Numbered from the stretch's first letter, positions 17,450-27,055 are shown. The stretch: DNA of 64,000 bases from Marinomonas phaeophyticola (GCF_026966905.1 NZ_JAPUBN010000019.1:62001-126000), one strand, 5' to 3'. Program-made: numbers and translations. The notes: generated from the letters alone by a model not told the origin.

Positions 17450-18409
17450 CTAAACTTCCAACGAGTGCTCTGCTAGTTTTAAATCTAAAGTGGCTTTCAA
17501 TAATTTAAATAAACGAATTGAAGCGTCAATTTCGCCCTTTCTATTGGTTAAACTTTCAATATTAAGTCCAAGAGGTACATCCAGATCAAGTGTTGCCTCA
17601 ATAATTTGCTCTAATGCGTTACGGCAAATTTTAATTGACTCAGCTAATGGATCTTTTGCATCCAAAATACGATGTCTTGTCGCGTCTGGAACGGAAATGC
17701 CCAGCCACTCCATAAAGTCTAGCGTTTTCTCACTGCCACAAGGTGTAAAGGTCAATATGATACGCTTAGGCTTACTATTTTGTTCACGGCACTCTCGAGC
17801 ATAACGACTTATTAAATCGATAGTGGCTTGAGGGTTGTAAACAGCTTGGGAGATAAAAAATTCGCAACCATCAGCCGATTTTTTTAATAGTCGTTCATGT
17901 TCATCGCCTTTTTTTGCGTGGCGTTCAGCAATGGTTACACCGCCTAAATTAAATTCTTGAGTCTGGCTCTTTAAGCAATTATAAGCTTTGGATAATGGCA
18001 ATTGAATATTGCCTTCTGAAGAAGGGGAGCCGACCAAAACAAGGTCACGTATTCCAAAGGTATTCCATGATTCGTCAAGCCATTTTATAAACTCGTGTTC
18101 AGATCGTGCAGAAACACTTTTGTAGGTAATGACTGGTTTCCTCGCAAGTTGGCTTAATCTATTTGACCAAGCTCTTGGGTCATGCGTTTCCATAAATGGG
18201 AAGGGTCTAGGCTTATTAGTACGGCTACTCTCATCCTGAATGTCGTAAACAATTAAGCCATCAAATTCAATATGATTTAAGCGATTCATTAATTTTGTAG
18301 AAACTTCCATTAGCATTGGTTCTTCAAGAGAAGACTTAGGTGGTGTTGTTCCGATAAAATAGACCCCTCTAGACGGGTCTTGGAATTTATTTGCTAACTC
18401 AGATTTCAT
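17450..18409 (-). CDS. Methylenetetrahydrofolate reductase-like protein (MetF-related)
   Basis: A 319-residue protein with the MetF TIM-barrel features FIGTTPPKS near the start, a central GGVTIAERHAKKGDEHERL and the SADGCEFFISQAVY motif that matches the GADFFITQ-type motif of MetF. These enzymes use FAD to reduce 5,10-methylene-THF or are related flavoproteins. The sequence is divergent for a standard MetF and no methionine-synthesis gene is nearby, so a paralogue with another role is possible. The start at 18409 is preferred over an ATG at 18481 because the extra 24 residues do not resemble the family and a GAGTG lies just upstream. It diverges from the DUF1285 gene. Confidence 0.7.
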   Translation of the reverse strand: MKSELANKFQDPSRGVYFIGTTPPKSSLEEPMLMEVSTKLMNRLNHIEFDGLIVYDIQDESSRTNKPRPFPFMETHDPRAWSNRLSQLARKPVITYKSVSARSEHEFIKWLDESWNTFGIRDLVLVGSPSSEGNIQLPLSKAYNCLKSQTQEFNLGGVTIAERHAKKGDEHERLLKKSADGCEFFISQAVYNPQATIDLISRYARECREQNSKPKRIILTFTPCGSEKTLDFMEWLGISVPDATRHRILDAKDPLAESIKICRNALEQIIEATLDLDVPLGLNIESLTNRKGEIDASIRLFKLLKATLDLKLAEHSLEV

Positions 18410-18571
18410 AATGTCACACTCATATTTAAAACAGCTACTGATCCATCGCTGGGTAATTGGTTGCCCATTGGATAAGTCCATTTTAACAGTGAATTGAATT
18501 CAAGATCTTCATATTGGTGTTGAAAATTATTAATGCTAAAGTGAGGTTTGTTAATCCATGGAGGACATCTT

Positions 18572-19114
18572 ATGAAAAATGTAGATCTTTCTGCTATCAA
18601 AGCGAGTGAGAAAATGCCGCCTGTGCATTTGTGGAAACCCGAATTATGCGGGGATATGGATTTAGTTATTCGGTCGAACGGCGAATGGATTCATGAAGGG
18701 GCTCCTATGAAGCGGGCTTCGATGAGAAAAATGTTTAGTCGTATTTTATGGTTAGAGGATGGAGAGCATTATCTTGTTACCCCCCATGAGAAAGTGCATA
18801 TTCAGGTAGAAGATGCCCCTTTTTTGGTAACACAATCGAAAATAGAGCGTGATTCTAATGCTGGCTTAGTGACTTTTACAACTAATGTAGATGATGTTTT
18901 AGTACTCGGAAAGGATTGCGATTTGTGGGTTGAAACAGGACCAGAAGGCGATCGACCTTACATTAGTATGAGGTACGGAATGAAGGCCATGCTGCATCGA
19001 AGTGTGTATTATGATCTGGTTAATAATGGGTATGAAAAAGAAATCGAGGGAAAACAGCATGTCTGTATTGAAAGTGCAGGGAAAGAATTTTCATTAGGCA
19101 TTTTTGATATCTAG
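18572..19114 (+). CDS. DUF1285 family protein
   Basis: A 180-residue soluble protein of the DUF1285 family. The pattern PPVHLWKPELCGDMDLVIRSNGEWIHEG, represented by HLWKPE, DMDLVI and DGEW-type GEWIHEG, then RILW.EDGEHYLVTP, is characteristic. Members have a beta-rich fold and no proven biochemical function. The start is set by GGAGG at 18560-18564, seven bases before the ATG at 18572; the upstream in-frame ATG at 18548 has no comparable site. It is transcribed away from the MetF-like gene. Confidence 0.85.
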   Translation: MKNVDLSAIKASEKMPPVHLWKPELCGDMDLVIRSNGEWIHEGAPMKRASMRKMFSRILWLEDGEHYLVTPHEKVHIQVEDAPFLVTQSKIERDSNAGLVTFTTNVDDVLVLGKDCDLWVETGPEGDRPYISMRYGMKAMLHRSVYYDLVNNGYEKEIEGKQHVCIESAGKEFSLGIFDI

Positions 19115-19244
19115 CTTGGAGATAAAAATCGTTACTGGGGCGGTCTTAATGTGTAATAGAGTATTACCATTGTTAGCTCATAAGGTATAATTCTCCATCT
19201 ATTGACAGCAAGTTGCTGTATTTTTTATTTATGAGGTTATTTTT

Positions 19245-20581
19245 TTGCAATTTACTGATTTTGGTTTCGACAATCGTATTCTCCAATCATTACGTCATTT
19301 AGGCTTTGATGAAGCAACCGAGATACAGGCTCGTGCTATTCCTGAAGCAATGGCTGGGCGCGATTTATTAGCGTCATCCAAAACAGGATCAGGCAAAACT
19401 TTGGCGTATTTGTTACCTGCGTTACATCGAGTCTTTAAAGTTAAGCCATTATCAAAGCGTGACCCAAGAGTTGTGATTCTAGTACCCACACGTGAATTAG
19501 CAAAACAGGTATTTGCTCAATTACGTCTGTTGCTTGCCGCGACACGCTTTACATCAAATTTAATTTTGGGGGAGAAAACTTTAACGATCAAATTAAGGCG
19601 TTGCAAAAAGACCCCCACTTTATTGTTGCTACACCCGGTCGTTTGGTTGACCATTTAAAGCAACGTAATCTCTTTTTAGATGGGCTAGAGCTGCTGATTC
19701 TGGATGAAGCGGATCGCATGCTTGATTTGGGTTTTGCAGAACAACTCAAATATATTGATGATGCTGCGAATCACCGATTGCGTCAGACCTTATTCTTTTC
19801 GGCGACGTTAGATAATACGGAGGTCAATGAGATTGCTCAACTACTATTACGTGAAGCCTCTCGAGTTGCCATTGGTAGTGGTATTGATGAGCATAAAGAC
19901 ATCACGCAAACGTTTTATTTGGCGGATCATTTAGACCATAAAGAAGCGTTATTAACGCATTTGTTGACCCATGAGACCATTAAGCAGGCTATTGTGTTTA
20001 CCGCAACAAAAGCAGATACAGTTCGGTTATCAGAAAAAATACAAGCTCTTGGCCATACAACACAAGCATTAAACGGTGATTTGTCTCAAGCCGCACGTAA
20101 TAAAACGATGGACAGTTTCTCCCGTGGGCATTTTAAAGTGTTAGTGAGTACTGATGTTGGTTCTCGTGGATTAGACATTGCGAATGTATCCCATGTAATT
20201 AACTTTGATATTCCGAAACAAGTTGAGGAATATGTGCATCGGACGGGCCGTACGGGTCGTGCAGGTTTTAAAGGCGATGCTATTTCTTTAATTGGCCCAA
20301 AAGATTGGTATAACTTTAAAGAATTAGAAGTCTTTTTAAAGCGTCAGTTTTCTTTTGCCATAATTGAAGGCTTAGAGGCTTCATTTAAAGGTTTAGCTCC
20401 GAAAAAAGTCGCACGAGTAACTAAGGTTAAAAAGGAAGAAAAAAACCATTTACAGCAACCTAAGGCGAAAAGAAACACGGGAGTTAAGAAGCGCTTTGAT
20501 GTGTCTCAGCAAGAAGGTTTTGAGCCATTTCGCCTACCAAAAAACAAACGTACTTTACCTATTGATGATAGTGAAGACTAA
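19245..20581 (+). CDS. DEAD-box ATP-dependent RNA helicase (frame broken at G5 run)
   Basis: A superfamily 2 RNA helicase, about 445 residues if intact. The first frame gives the Q-motif region, Walker A SKTGSGKT and motif Ia PTRELA, then goes out of frame; the second frame resumes with VATPGRLVDH (motif Ib), LDEADRMLD (II), FSATL (III) and HRTGRTGR (VI), and ends in a basic tail. The switch is at five G, 19568-19572; a sixth G restores LGGENFND continuous with the second frame. The start is TTG at 19245 after GAGG at 19233-19236. The family acts in ribosome assembly or mRNA decay. The nearest type is SrmB/RhlE-like; the exact orthologue is unclear. Confidence 0.88.
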
Positions 20582-20717
20582 CTGGTTACAGTGAGTCAAG
20601 AGCTTTACCCAAGATGGTATTAAGCTACCTCTTTTAGGGTAATTGTAATGCTGTCTTGACAGAAGCTTTGATTCTAAGCTAATTATAGGTTTTTCTTATC
20701 TATATGGAGATAAGGTC

Positions 20718-21620
20718 ATTAATCGACTACCGCCACTAAATGCACTTAAATCATTTGAGTCTGCCGCAAGGCATGGAAGTTTTAATAAAGCAGCACAGGA
20801 GCTGTTTGTTACGCCTTCGGCGATCAGCCATCAAATAAAAACGCTCGAATCATTTTTAGGGATAGAACTCTTTCGTCGCACAAAGCGCAAAGTGGTTTTG
20901 ACGGAAGCTGGGGAAGAGTACATTCAACCTATCCAAAGAGTGTTTGAGTTAATAGAGTCGGCCACTAACGATGTACTGAGTAAACAAAAACAAGGCTCTT
21001 TGCATCTAGCGGTTTCACCAATCTTTTTAAATCGCTGGTTGATGCCTCGGCTGGGAGATTTTTATGCCAAATATCCAGAAATAGAGTTGGAAATCAGTGC
21101 TTCAGTTGGATTAGTTGATTTTGATGTCGCTGATATTGATATGGCCGTTTATTTTGGTAATGGTGAGTGGGGTGAGTGGGGAGATGTTGAACAGCACTTT
21201 CTCAAAGCGGTTGTGCTCGCCCCTGTGTGTAACCCGAAGATTATTAAAGATGATTTACCCATTAATAATCCAGAAGACATGCGCTTTTACCCATTGTTGC
21301 ATGTGACTAAACGTAAATATGAATGGCATGGCTGGTTAGAGCAGAATGGTTTAGATCCAACGCTATTTAGACGTGGGCTAATGTTCTCTACAGGTTCTTT
21401 GACAGCAGGTGCCGCTGTGCAAGGGCTGGGTATTGCTTTAGCGGATCCGGATTTGGTTAAACCGGATGTAGAAGCGGGGAAGTTGGTGGTTTTATTTGAA
21501 CAACATCTTATAACCAATCGATCCTTCTATTTGGTCTATCAGAAACGACGATCTATGACGCCAGCGATGAAGGCGTTTAAAAACTGGATGATGTTAGAGA
21601 TACAGCCTCATTTAGACTGA
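20718..21620 (+). CDS. LysR-family regulator (GcvA-like) without a canonical start codon
   Basis: The reading frame encodes a complete LysR regulator of about 300 residues. The N-terminal winged helix-turn-helix reads RLPPLNALKSFESAAR then FNKAAQELFVTPSAISHQIK, as in GcvA-type proteins, followed by the effector domain ending at 21620. No ATG, GTG or TTG occurs in this frame between the upstream stop near 20650 and the helix-turn-helix. The first codon at the family's usual start position is ATT (20718), placed eight bases after GGAG (20706-20709). An ATG at 20704 is in a different frame. Either ATT is used or a base is missing near 20710-20720. The first conventional start, GTG at 20892, would remove the DNA-binding domain. 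Confidence 0.78.
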   Translation: MNRLPPLNALKSFESAARHGSFNKAAQELFVTPSAISHQIKTLESFLGIELFRRTKRKVVLTEAGEEYIQPIQRVFELIESATNDVLSKQKQGSLHLAVSPIFLNRWLMPRLGDFYAKYPEIELEISASVGLVDFDVADIDMAVYFGNGEWGEWGDVEQHFLKAVVLAPVCNPKIIKDDLPINNPEDMRFYPLLHVTKRKYEWHGWLEQNGLDPTLFRRGLMFSTGSLTAGAAVQGLGIALADPDLVKPDVEAGKLVVLFEQHLITNRSFYLVYQKRRSMTPAMKAFKNWMMLEIQPHLD

Positions 21621-21696
21621 TTGTTGAATAAAGTATTAGCTGCTTGCTTTTAAAAATCGTATATTACTCAATTTCAAATTGAGTAAAGAGGTTGAT

Positions 21697-21984
21697 ATGT
21701 CTGCACTTACGGTAAACAGTTATTTTAATGATCAAGTAAAGTCGATTGCGTTGGAAAATGTTGACGGTTCATCGACCGTTGGTGTAATGGCGGTTGGCGA
21801 GTACACCTTTGGTACTTCAATGAGGGAGTATATGACGGTGATATCGGGTTCACTTAACGTTCGTTTACCAAATAAAAGTGAGTGGCAGACTTTTGCTAAA
21901 GGTGACACATTTATTGTTGAGGCAAATTTAAGCTTTGATGTTCTTGTTTCAGAAACAACGGCTTATTTATGTCGTTATGAGTAA
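21697..21984 (+). CDS. ppnP: Pyrimidine/purine nucleoside phosphorylase (cupin fold)
   Basis: A 95-residue single-domain cupin, the usual size for PpnP (formerly YaiE/DUF1255). Recognisable segments are NSYFNDQVKSIALE near the N-terminus, VGVMAVGEYTFGT and VISGSLNVRLP. PpnP phosphorolyses several nucleosides to base plus ribose-1-phosphate. The ATG at 21697 behind AGAGG is preferred over an upstream TTG at 21679. The gene is followed by a bidirectional terminator shared with mltD. Confidence 0.9.
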   Translation: MSALTVNSYFNDQVKSIALENVDGSSTVGVMAVGEYTFGTSMREYMTVISGSLNVRLPNKSEWQTFAKGDTFIVEANLSFDVLVSETTAYLCRYE

Positions 21985-22002
21985 CTCAGTATTGAAGTAA
22001 TA

Positions 22003-22037
22003 AAAAAAGGGGCCAAATATAGTTTTGCCCCTTTTTT
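22003..22037. terminator. Bidirectional terminator between ppnP and mltD
   Basis: AAAAAAAGGGGC (about 22002-22013) pairs with GCCCCTTTTTT (22027-22037). The hairpin has a U-run on both strands, as expected for convergent genes. Confidence 0.88.
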
Positions 22038-22059
22038 ATAGGTTGAGGAAAAGTGAGCT

Positions 22060-23700
22060 TTAACCGCTTACTACATTCACCAATAATGTCACTTGATCCC
22101 CAGGCTGTACATATTTCTTACTACCAACCTTAGGGTTCCACTTTTTAATATTGGCAACACTTACATTGAATTTTTGTGCTACTTTCCCTAATGAATCGCC
22201 AGCACGAAGTGAGTAAACTATCCTTTTAACAATGCTTGCGCGAGCGCTGTTACTTTTATTCGTTGCTTTATGCCAAATAGTAAGTTTCTTACCTGGACGT
22301 AAAGAATCATTTAATCCCATGTTATTCCAACTCGCTAAAGATTTAGAATCTGTCTTATATTTTTTAGCGATCCCCCATAAAGTATCACCAGATTTCACTG
22401 TATAGTTTGTTTTTAGTCTCTTTTGACTGGAAGAAGAGGATTGTTTGCGAATTAATCTTTGATGTGAGCTAAGTGTGTAGCGTTCAATTTTACTTCCTGC
22501 AACAGGAATCATTAATTGTTGACCGACACGAATCAGGGTAGAAGACATTTTATTAACGTCTTGTAATACTTCGACAGTAGTATTGTGTTTTTTTGCTATT
22601 AGCAACAGGTTATCACCCGCATCTACAGTATACCTTACCCAGGTGACTCTTTGGTTTTCTGGTATGGATACTAACTTAGCTCTGAATTTCTGTGCTTTTT
22701 CAACCGGTATTAAAAGCCTATGAGGGCCATCAGGAGACGTGGCCCATTGATTGAATCCCGGATTTAGCAAATAAATTTCATCTATGCTTGTATCTGCCAT
22801 GTTAGCGGCTTCTGCAAGGTCAATTTGGCTGCCAATATTAACCACTTCAAAATAAGGCTTGTTCTCAATAAAATATGGTTGGTATTGATATTGCTTAGGG
22901 TTTTTAAATATTTTCGCTAAGGCTAACAGTTTTGGTACATAGGCTCGGGTTTCTTTAGGAAGATCTAAAGACCAAAAATCCGTTGGTTTACCTGCTTTTT
23001 TGTTCTTTTTAATGGCTCTTAACACTGTACCTTCACCGGAATTATAGGCCGCTAAAGCATGTAACCAGTTGCCATCGAACATTCGGTTTAATCGAGTCAA
23101 ATAGGCAATAGCCGCATCAGTTGAACCTATAATGTCACGACGTCCATCATACCACCAATCTTGTGTTAAACCGTAAGCAAGTCCAGTTGATGGAATAAAT
23201 TGCCAAGGCCCCGATGCTCGTCCATGACTATAACCGAAAGGGTCAAAGCCACTTTCTACTATCGGTAGGAAGGCGATCTCTAAAGGTAACTCTGCTTGTT
23301 CTAAGCGGTCAACAATGTGAAATAAGTATCTTTGACCTCTTTTAGATACTCGATCAAGATAGGATTTATGGGAGCTATACCATTTGATTTGACTTAATAA
23401 TCGAGGTTTATCGTAATCTAGATTAAGAGCATAGCCTGATCTAATTCGATTCCAGAGATCGTTGTCTATCACTGATTCAGGGTGAGTATCAGGGGCACTT
23501 TCTATCTTTTGAGCGACAACTAAATCAATAAGCTTATCGTCTTCAGATTCCGCTTGACTGATGTCAATATCATCTAATTCATTAGCTTCTTGCTGGATTT
23601 CAAGACCGGTATTGTCAACGTTTTTTTGACTTTGAGCAAGTGTCTGACAGCCCGTTAAAAGAAAGCTTGTAATAAGTAACACAAGAGCATTATTAAGCAT
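22060..23700 (-). CDS. mltD: Membrane-bound lytic murein transglycosylase D with LysM repeats
   Basis: A lipoprotein of about 546 residues. The N-terminus ends in lipobox LTGC, giving outer-membrane anchoring. The SLT lytic transglycosylase domain carries the catalytic glutamate in FLPIVESGFDP and the GRASGPWQF block. The C-terminal half holds three LysM peptidoglycan-binding repeats (starting near VDAGDNLLLIAKKH, VKSGDTLWGIAKKY and LRAGDSLGKVAQKF). It cleaves glycan strands to 1,6-anhydro-muropeptides. The ATG at 23700 is chosen because AAAGG lies just before it; an in-frame ATG at 23715 lacks a ribosome-binding site. Confidence 0.92.
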   Translation of the reverse strand: MLNNALVLLITSFLLTGCQTLAQSQKNVDNTGLEIQQEANELDDIDISQAESEDDKLIDLVVAQKIESAPDTHPESVIDNDLWNRIRSGYALNLDYDKPRLLSQIKWYSSHKSYLDRVSKRGQRYLFHIVDRLEQAELPLEIAFLPIVESGFDPFGYSHGRASGPWQFIPSTGLAYGLTQDWWYDGRRDIIGSTDAAIAYLTRLNRMFDGNWLHALAAYNSGEGTVLRAIKKNKKAGKPTDFWSLDLPKETRAYVPKLLALAKIFKNPKQYQYQPYFIENKPYFEVVNIGSQIDLAEAANMADTSIDEIYLLNPGFNQWATSPDGPHRLLIPVEKAQKFRAKLVSIPENQRVTWVRYTVDAGDNLLLIAKKHNTTVEVLQDVNKMSSTLIRVGQQLMIPVAGSKIERYTLSSHQRLIRKQSSSSSQKRLKTNYTVKSGDTLWGIAKKYKTDSKSLASWNNMGLNDSLRPGKKLTIWHKATNKSNSARASIVKRIVYSLRAGDSLGKVAQKFNVSVANIKKWNPKVGSKKYVQPGDQVTLLVNVVSG

Positions 23701-23761
23701 TGGAACCTTTATCATGATAAAAAAATTACAGACATTCTATAGAGGTTAAAAGATAGGTCAA

Positions 23762-24535
23762 CTAATAAGCATCTTTTGCTCTTCTTACTTGAGAAAATTG
23801 TTTATCTTCTTCGATTGCCATTGGTTCTTGAATTTGCCTTGCGGCTAATGTGACTAGTTTTTTTTGATTGCTTCGCATAAAAGGATTACAGGCTTTTTCT
23901 AAAGCAATTGAGCTTGGGAGAGTCGGATTGCCCTGTTGACGAGTAACCTGGCATTGCTCGCTCGCTTTTATTAATTGTAGATTGTCAGGATCAACGCTCA
24001 GAGCAAATTGATAATTACTTAATGTGTATTCATGGGTGCAATATACAAGCGTCTGGTCTGGCAAAAGTTTAAAGCGATTCATAGCGGCCAGCATTTGTTG
24101 TGCATTCCCTTCCATTAATCGTCCGCATCCGCCTCTAAATAATGTATCACCAGAAAATAAAATGGGTTCCTCATCTGACATTGAAAAATAACATAAATGA
24201 TCGAGTGTGTGGGCTGGGGTTTCGAAGACAGTAAATGATCGTTCAAAGATGGTGACTGAATCACCTTCTGCTACAGGATGAGTGACAAGGGGGGATAAAT
24301 GGTGAGGGCCATAAACAGGGCAATTAAATTGAGCTTTTAGCTGTTTGACTCCACCAGTATGATCGAAATGGTGATGCGTAATTAAAATGCCAGCCAAACT
24401 TTTCTGTTGTTGCTGTAAAAAATGCACCACTACCTCAGCGTCACCTGGGTCGACAACCCAAACTAAATCCTTGCTTTTCTGTAAAATAGCCCAGATATAA
24501 TTATCATTGAACGCTGGTAAAGGTAGAATAGTCAT
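23762..24535 (-). CDS. gloB: Hydroxyacylglutathione hydrolase (glyoxalase II)
   Basis: A 257-residue metallo-beta-lactamase-fold enzyme. The binuclear metal motif THHHFDHTGG is near residue 53-62, with further ligands in the HTLDHLCYF and LFSGDTLF segments and CTHEYT. It hydrolyses S-lactoylglutathione to lactate and glutathione, completing methylglyoxal detoxification. The start FNDNYIWAI is typical. It diverges from the yafS-like gene, the same gloB-yafS-rnhA-dnaQ neighbourhood found in enterobacteria. Confidence 0.95.
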   Translation of the reverse strand: MTILPLPAFNDNYIWAILQKSKDLVWVVDPGDAEVVVHFLQQQQKSLAGILITHHHFDHTGGVKQLKAQFNCPVYGPHHLSPLVTHPVAEGDSVTIFERSFTVFETPAHTLDHLCYFSMSDEEPILFSGDTLFRGGCGRLMEGNAQQMLAAMNRFKLLPDQTLVYCTHEYTLSNYQFALSVDPDNLQLIKASEQCQVTRQQGNPTLPSSIALEKACNPFMRSNQKKLVTLAARQIQEPMAIEEDKQFSQVRRAKDAY

Positions 24536-24635
24536 AAAAACTCACTGTAGTAATAAAAGTGGTGCCGGTAAATGACGTTGTCGGAGTTGATACCGGCATT
24601 TTGTTCGTTAGTGTAAACAGAGTTGAGTTAATTGT

Positions 24636-25376
24636 ATGGCGAATAAGCAAGTAAGACAATTATTCCAAGAGTGGTACAAGTCAGATTTAGGGCGAAGTGT
24701 ACTAGAACGAGAGTTGTCCATCATTGAACAGCAAACGGAGGGAAGTGTTGGTTATTTTGCAGTTATACAAAGCCCATTAATCGATTTGCCTCTTTCAAAG
24801 TCCCATATTAGAAACCAAATAATGTTGGCTCCTATTATGGAACTGGGTGCATCAAAAAATACGATTATTGGTTTGTCAAATGAATTGCCGCTCGACTCTG
24901 ATGGTGTGGATGTACACATAATGCATCATTCATTGGATTTGTCAGAGGCGCCTCATGACGATGTTCGAGAAGCGGCTCGAACCTTATTACCCAGTGGTAG
25001 GGTGGTTATTATTGGCTTTAATCCATGGAGTTTGTGGGGAGGTAGAAAAATGGCGTCTAATCGATTGCATGCACCTTGGTGTAGTCGATTTATATCTCCT
25101 AAGAGACTGGAGGATTGGCTTAAAGTGGCGGGATTAACATTGGATTCAGTGGAATACATTTGCTTTAGGCCTCCAGTTAGGAAAGCGTCTTGGTATCAAA
25201 GCGTTAGACATATTGGTCGAGCATTAGAATTGACTCATCTTCCTTTAGGTGGTGTCTATATTATTTCAGCGACGAAACAGGTTCGTCGTCATATCGCTAT
25301 TAAGCCCCGTTGGAAGAGAGCAAAAGTAAGAGTTCCTTCTATAACTAAACCTATTGTTAAAGAGATGCAAGATTGA
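24636..25376 (+). CDS. yafS: SAM-dependent methyltransferase-like protein, YafS type
   Basis: A 246-residue class I methyltransferase-fold protein. The N-terminal [14 protein letters not shown] and the central [31 protein letters not shown] region (key parts LDLSEAPHD and [12 protein letters not shown]) follow the YafS pattern, in which the SAM-binding core is degenerate. Its substrate is unknown. It sits between gloB and rnhA as in E. coli, and its stop overlaps the TTG start of rnhA, so the two are translationally coupled. Confidence 0.82.
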   Translation: MANKQVRQLFQEWYKSDLGRSVLERELSIIEQQTEGSVGYFAVIQSPLIDLPLSKSHIRNQIMLAPIMELGASKNTIIGLSNELPLDSDGVDVHIMHHSLDLSEAPHDDVREAARTLLPSGRVVIIGFNPWSLWGGRKMASNRLHAPWCSRFISPKRLEDWLKVAGLTLDSVEYICFRPPVRKASWYQSVRHIGRALELTHLPLGGVYIISATKQVRRHIAIKPRWKRAKVRVPSITKPIVKEMQD

Positions 25377-25815
25377 AAACAGTTGTGATATATACGGATG
25401 GTGCGTGTAAGGGGAACCCAGGACCTGGTGGTTGGGGGGCTTGGTTAACCTTTGGAGAACACGAAAAAAAGCTTTGTGGAGGAGAGTTGGAAACGACTAA
25501 TAATCGCATGGAGTTAAGTGGTGCAATTGAAGGTCTGGCGGCATTAAAAGAAAGGTGTGATGTAACGCTTTATACGGATTCTTCTTATGTCCAAAAAGGC
25601 ATCACTGAGTGGTTGGCTGGTTGGAAAAAAGAGGCTGGAAAACGGCATCAAAACAACCTGTTAAAAATCAAGACTTGTGGCAAAAATTGGATGAACAATG
25701 TCAACGTCATAATGTGTCTTGGAAATGGGTTAAAGGCCATGCTGGTATTGAAGGGAATGAAATTGCTGATCAATTAGCGAACGAGGGGGTTGATAAAATC
25801 ATGTCTACTCCATAA
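25373..25815 (+). CDS. rnhA: Ribonuclease HI (frame broken at A6 run)
   Basis: RNase HI, about 147 residues if continuous; it removes RNA from RNA-DNA hybrids. The first frame shows the catalytic Asp in [14 protein letters not shown], the Glu in [12 protein letters not shown] and the Asp in YTDSSYV, then derails after WLAGWKK. The other frame continues with [17 protein letters not shown] and the final [15 protein letters not shown] containing the fourth catalytic Asp. The switch is the six A at 25625-25630; a seventh A joins the halves. The start is TTG at 25373, overlapping the upstream stop as TTGA. The split is more likely a sequence error than gene loss. Confidence 0.9.
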
Positions 25816-25935
25816 TTTTAGTGGGGAATTGATGGGTTCTTTTTTACTTAAAGGTATTGTATTGACTTAGACTGTGTTTCAATTACTGGCCTAATACCCT
25901 TTAAAATTTAGGCGTGTGGCGCCAAAGGAAATAAC

Positions 25936-26268
25936 ATGCAAGAGAAAAGAAATAGAAGATTACGCAAAAAACTATATTTAGGTGAATTTGCGATAAAAGG
26001 ATTTGAATATTCGTGCGATTTAGATATCAATTCTGAAACGGACTTTGATGCTTTTTTTGAGCGTTTTTTAGATGTGCTTGAAGAAAGAAAACTGTGTATG
26101 GGTAGTGGCGGTGATTTAACCTCATTAACTGGCTTTATTTGTTCTGAGCTTCGCTATGGTTCGGCAACAGAGGAAGACTTGATTGCTATGGAAGCATGGT
26201 TAAATGCCGAAGCTGTTGTATCAAATGTAGTAATGGGTAAATTAGTGGATGCTAATTACGACGAATAA
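25936..26268 (+). CDS. yggL: YggL family 50S-associated protein
   Basis: A 110-residue protein with the family opening RNRRLRKKLYLGEF and the later FERFLDVLEERKLCMGSGGDL, matching YggL/DUF469 (E. coli NRSRRLRKKMHIDEF). In E. coli YggL is reported to associate with the 50S ribosomal subunit; the mechanism is unclear. It lies between rnhA and dnaQ on the same strand. No signal peptide or membrane helix is visible. Confidence 0.85.
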   Translation: MQEKRNRRLRKKLYLGEFAIKGFEYSCDLDINSETDFDAFFERFLDVLEERKLCMGSGGDLTSLTGFICSELRYGSATEEDLIAMEAWLNAEAVVSNVVMGKLVDANYDE

Positions 26269-26338
26269 TTTGCCAGTAATGGCATTGTTTATTTTCTCCT
26301 AATCAGCATTATTTTTGTTTCAAAGAGGTTTGTAGAGC

Positions 26339-27055
26339 ATGGCGGATAGATTTGTTGTTTTGGATACTGAAACAACCGGTATTGATCCTAAGCAAGGTCA
26401 CCGTATTATTGAGATTGGTTGTGTCGAAATGATCGGCCGCAAACTTACTAATAGGCATTTCCATGTTTACATTAATCCTGAGCGTGAAGTTGAGGTTGAG
26501 GCTTTTAACGTTCATGGTATCAGTAATGAGTTTTTAGCGGACAAACCTTTATTTAGGGATGTTGCCCAGGACTTTTTGGATTTTATTAAAGGCGCAGAGT
26601 TAATTATTCATAATGCGCCCTTTGATGTTGGTTTTATGGATCATGAGTTTTCCATGCTTGGTAATATGCCAAAAACCAATGATGTCTGTACTGTTTTTGA
26701 TACGCTTAAATTCGCTCGAAAAAAGCACCCTGGACAAAAGAATAACTTGGATGCTCTTTGTCGTCGTTATGGTATCGACAACTCCCATCGAGAACTTCAT
26801 GGGGCCTTGTTAGACTCAGAGATACTGGCAGACGTCTATTTATTAATGACCGGCGGCCAAACCTCTTTAGGGTTATCAAATGATGATATTAGCGAAAAAG
26901 AGAGTGGTGATTCATCGTCTTGGACTATTCGTCGCTTAGCACCTGATAGATCGATGTTGAAAGTGATTAGAGCGAATGACGATGAACTTGAGTTACATGA
27001 TGAGCGTTTAAATTTAATTGAAAAAAACGCAGGTCGAGTGCTTTGGCGAGAATGA
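26339..27055 (+). CDS. dnaQ: DNA polymerase III epsilon subunit (3'-5' proofreading exonuclease)
   Basis: A 238-residue DnaQ. The DEDDh exonuclease motifs are visible: Exo I VLDTETTGID near residue 7-16, Exo II HNAPFDVGFMDHE near residue 98-110, and Exo III with HRELHGALLDSEILADVY near residue 160-175. It proofreads within the polymerase III core. The C-terminal 60 residues carry the expected polymerase alpha-binding tail. It is the last gene in the rightward rnhA-yggL-dnaQ run and is followed by a terminator. Confidence 0.96.
   Translation: MADRFVVLDTETTGIDPKQGHRIIEIGCVEMIGRKLTNRHFHVYINPEREVEVEAFNVHGISNEFLADKPLFRDVAQDFLDFIKGAELIIHNAPFDVGFMDHEFSMLGNMPKTNDVCTVFDTLKFARKKHPGQKNNLDALCRRYGIDNSHRELHGALLDSEILADVYLLMTGGQTSLGLSNDDISEKESGDSSSWTIRRLAPDRSMLKVIRANDDELELHDERLNLIEKNAGRVLWRE

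Noticed and set aside
20892..21620. Truncated LysR protein starting at GTG 20892
   Set aside because: The same frame upstream encodes a perfect LysR helix-turn-helix, so the GTG is an internal codon and not a real start.
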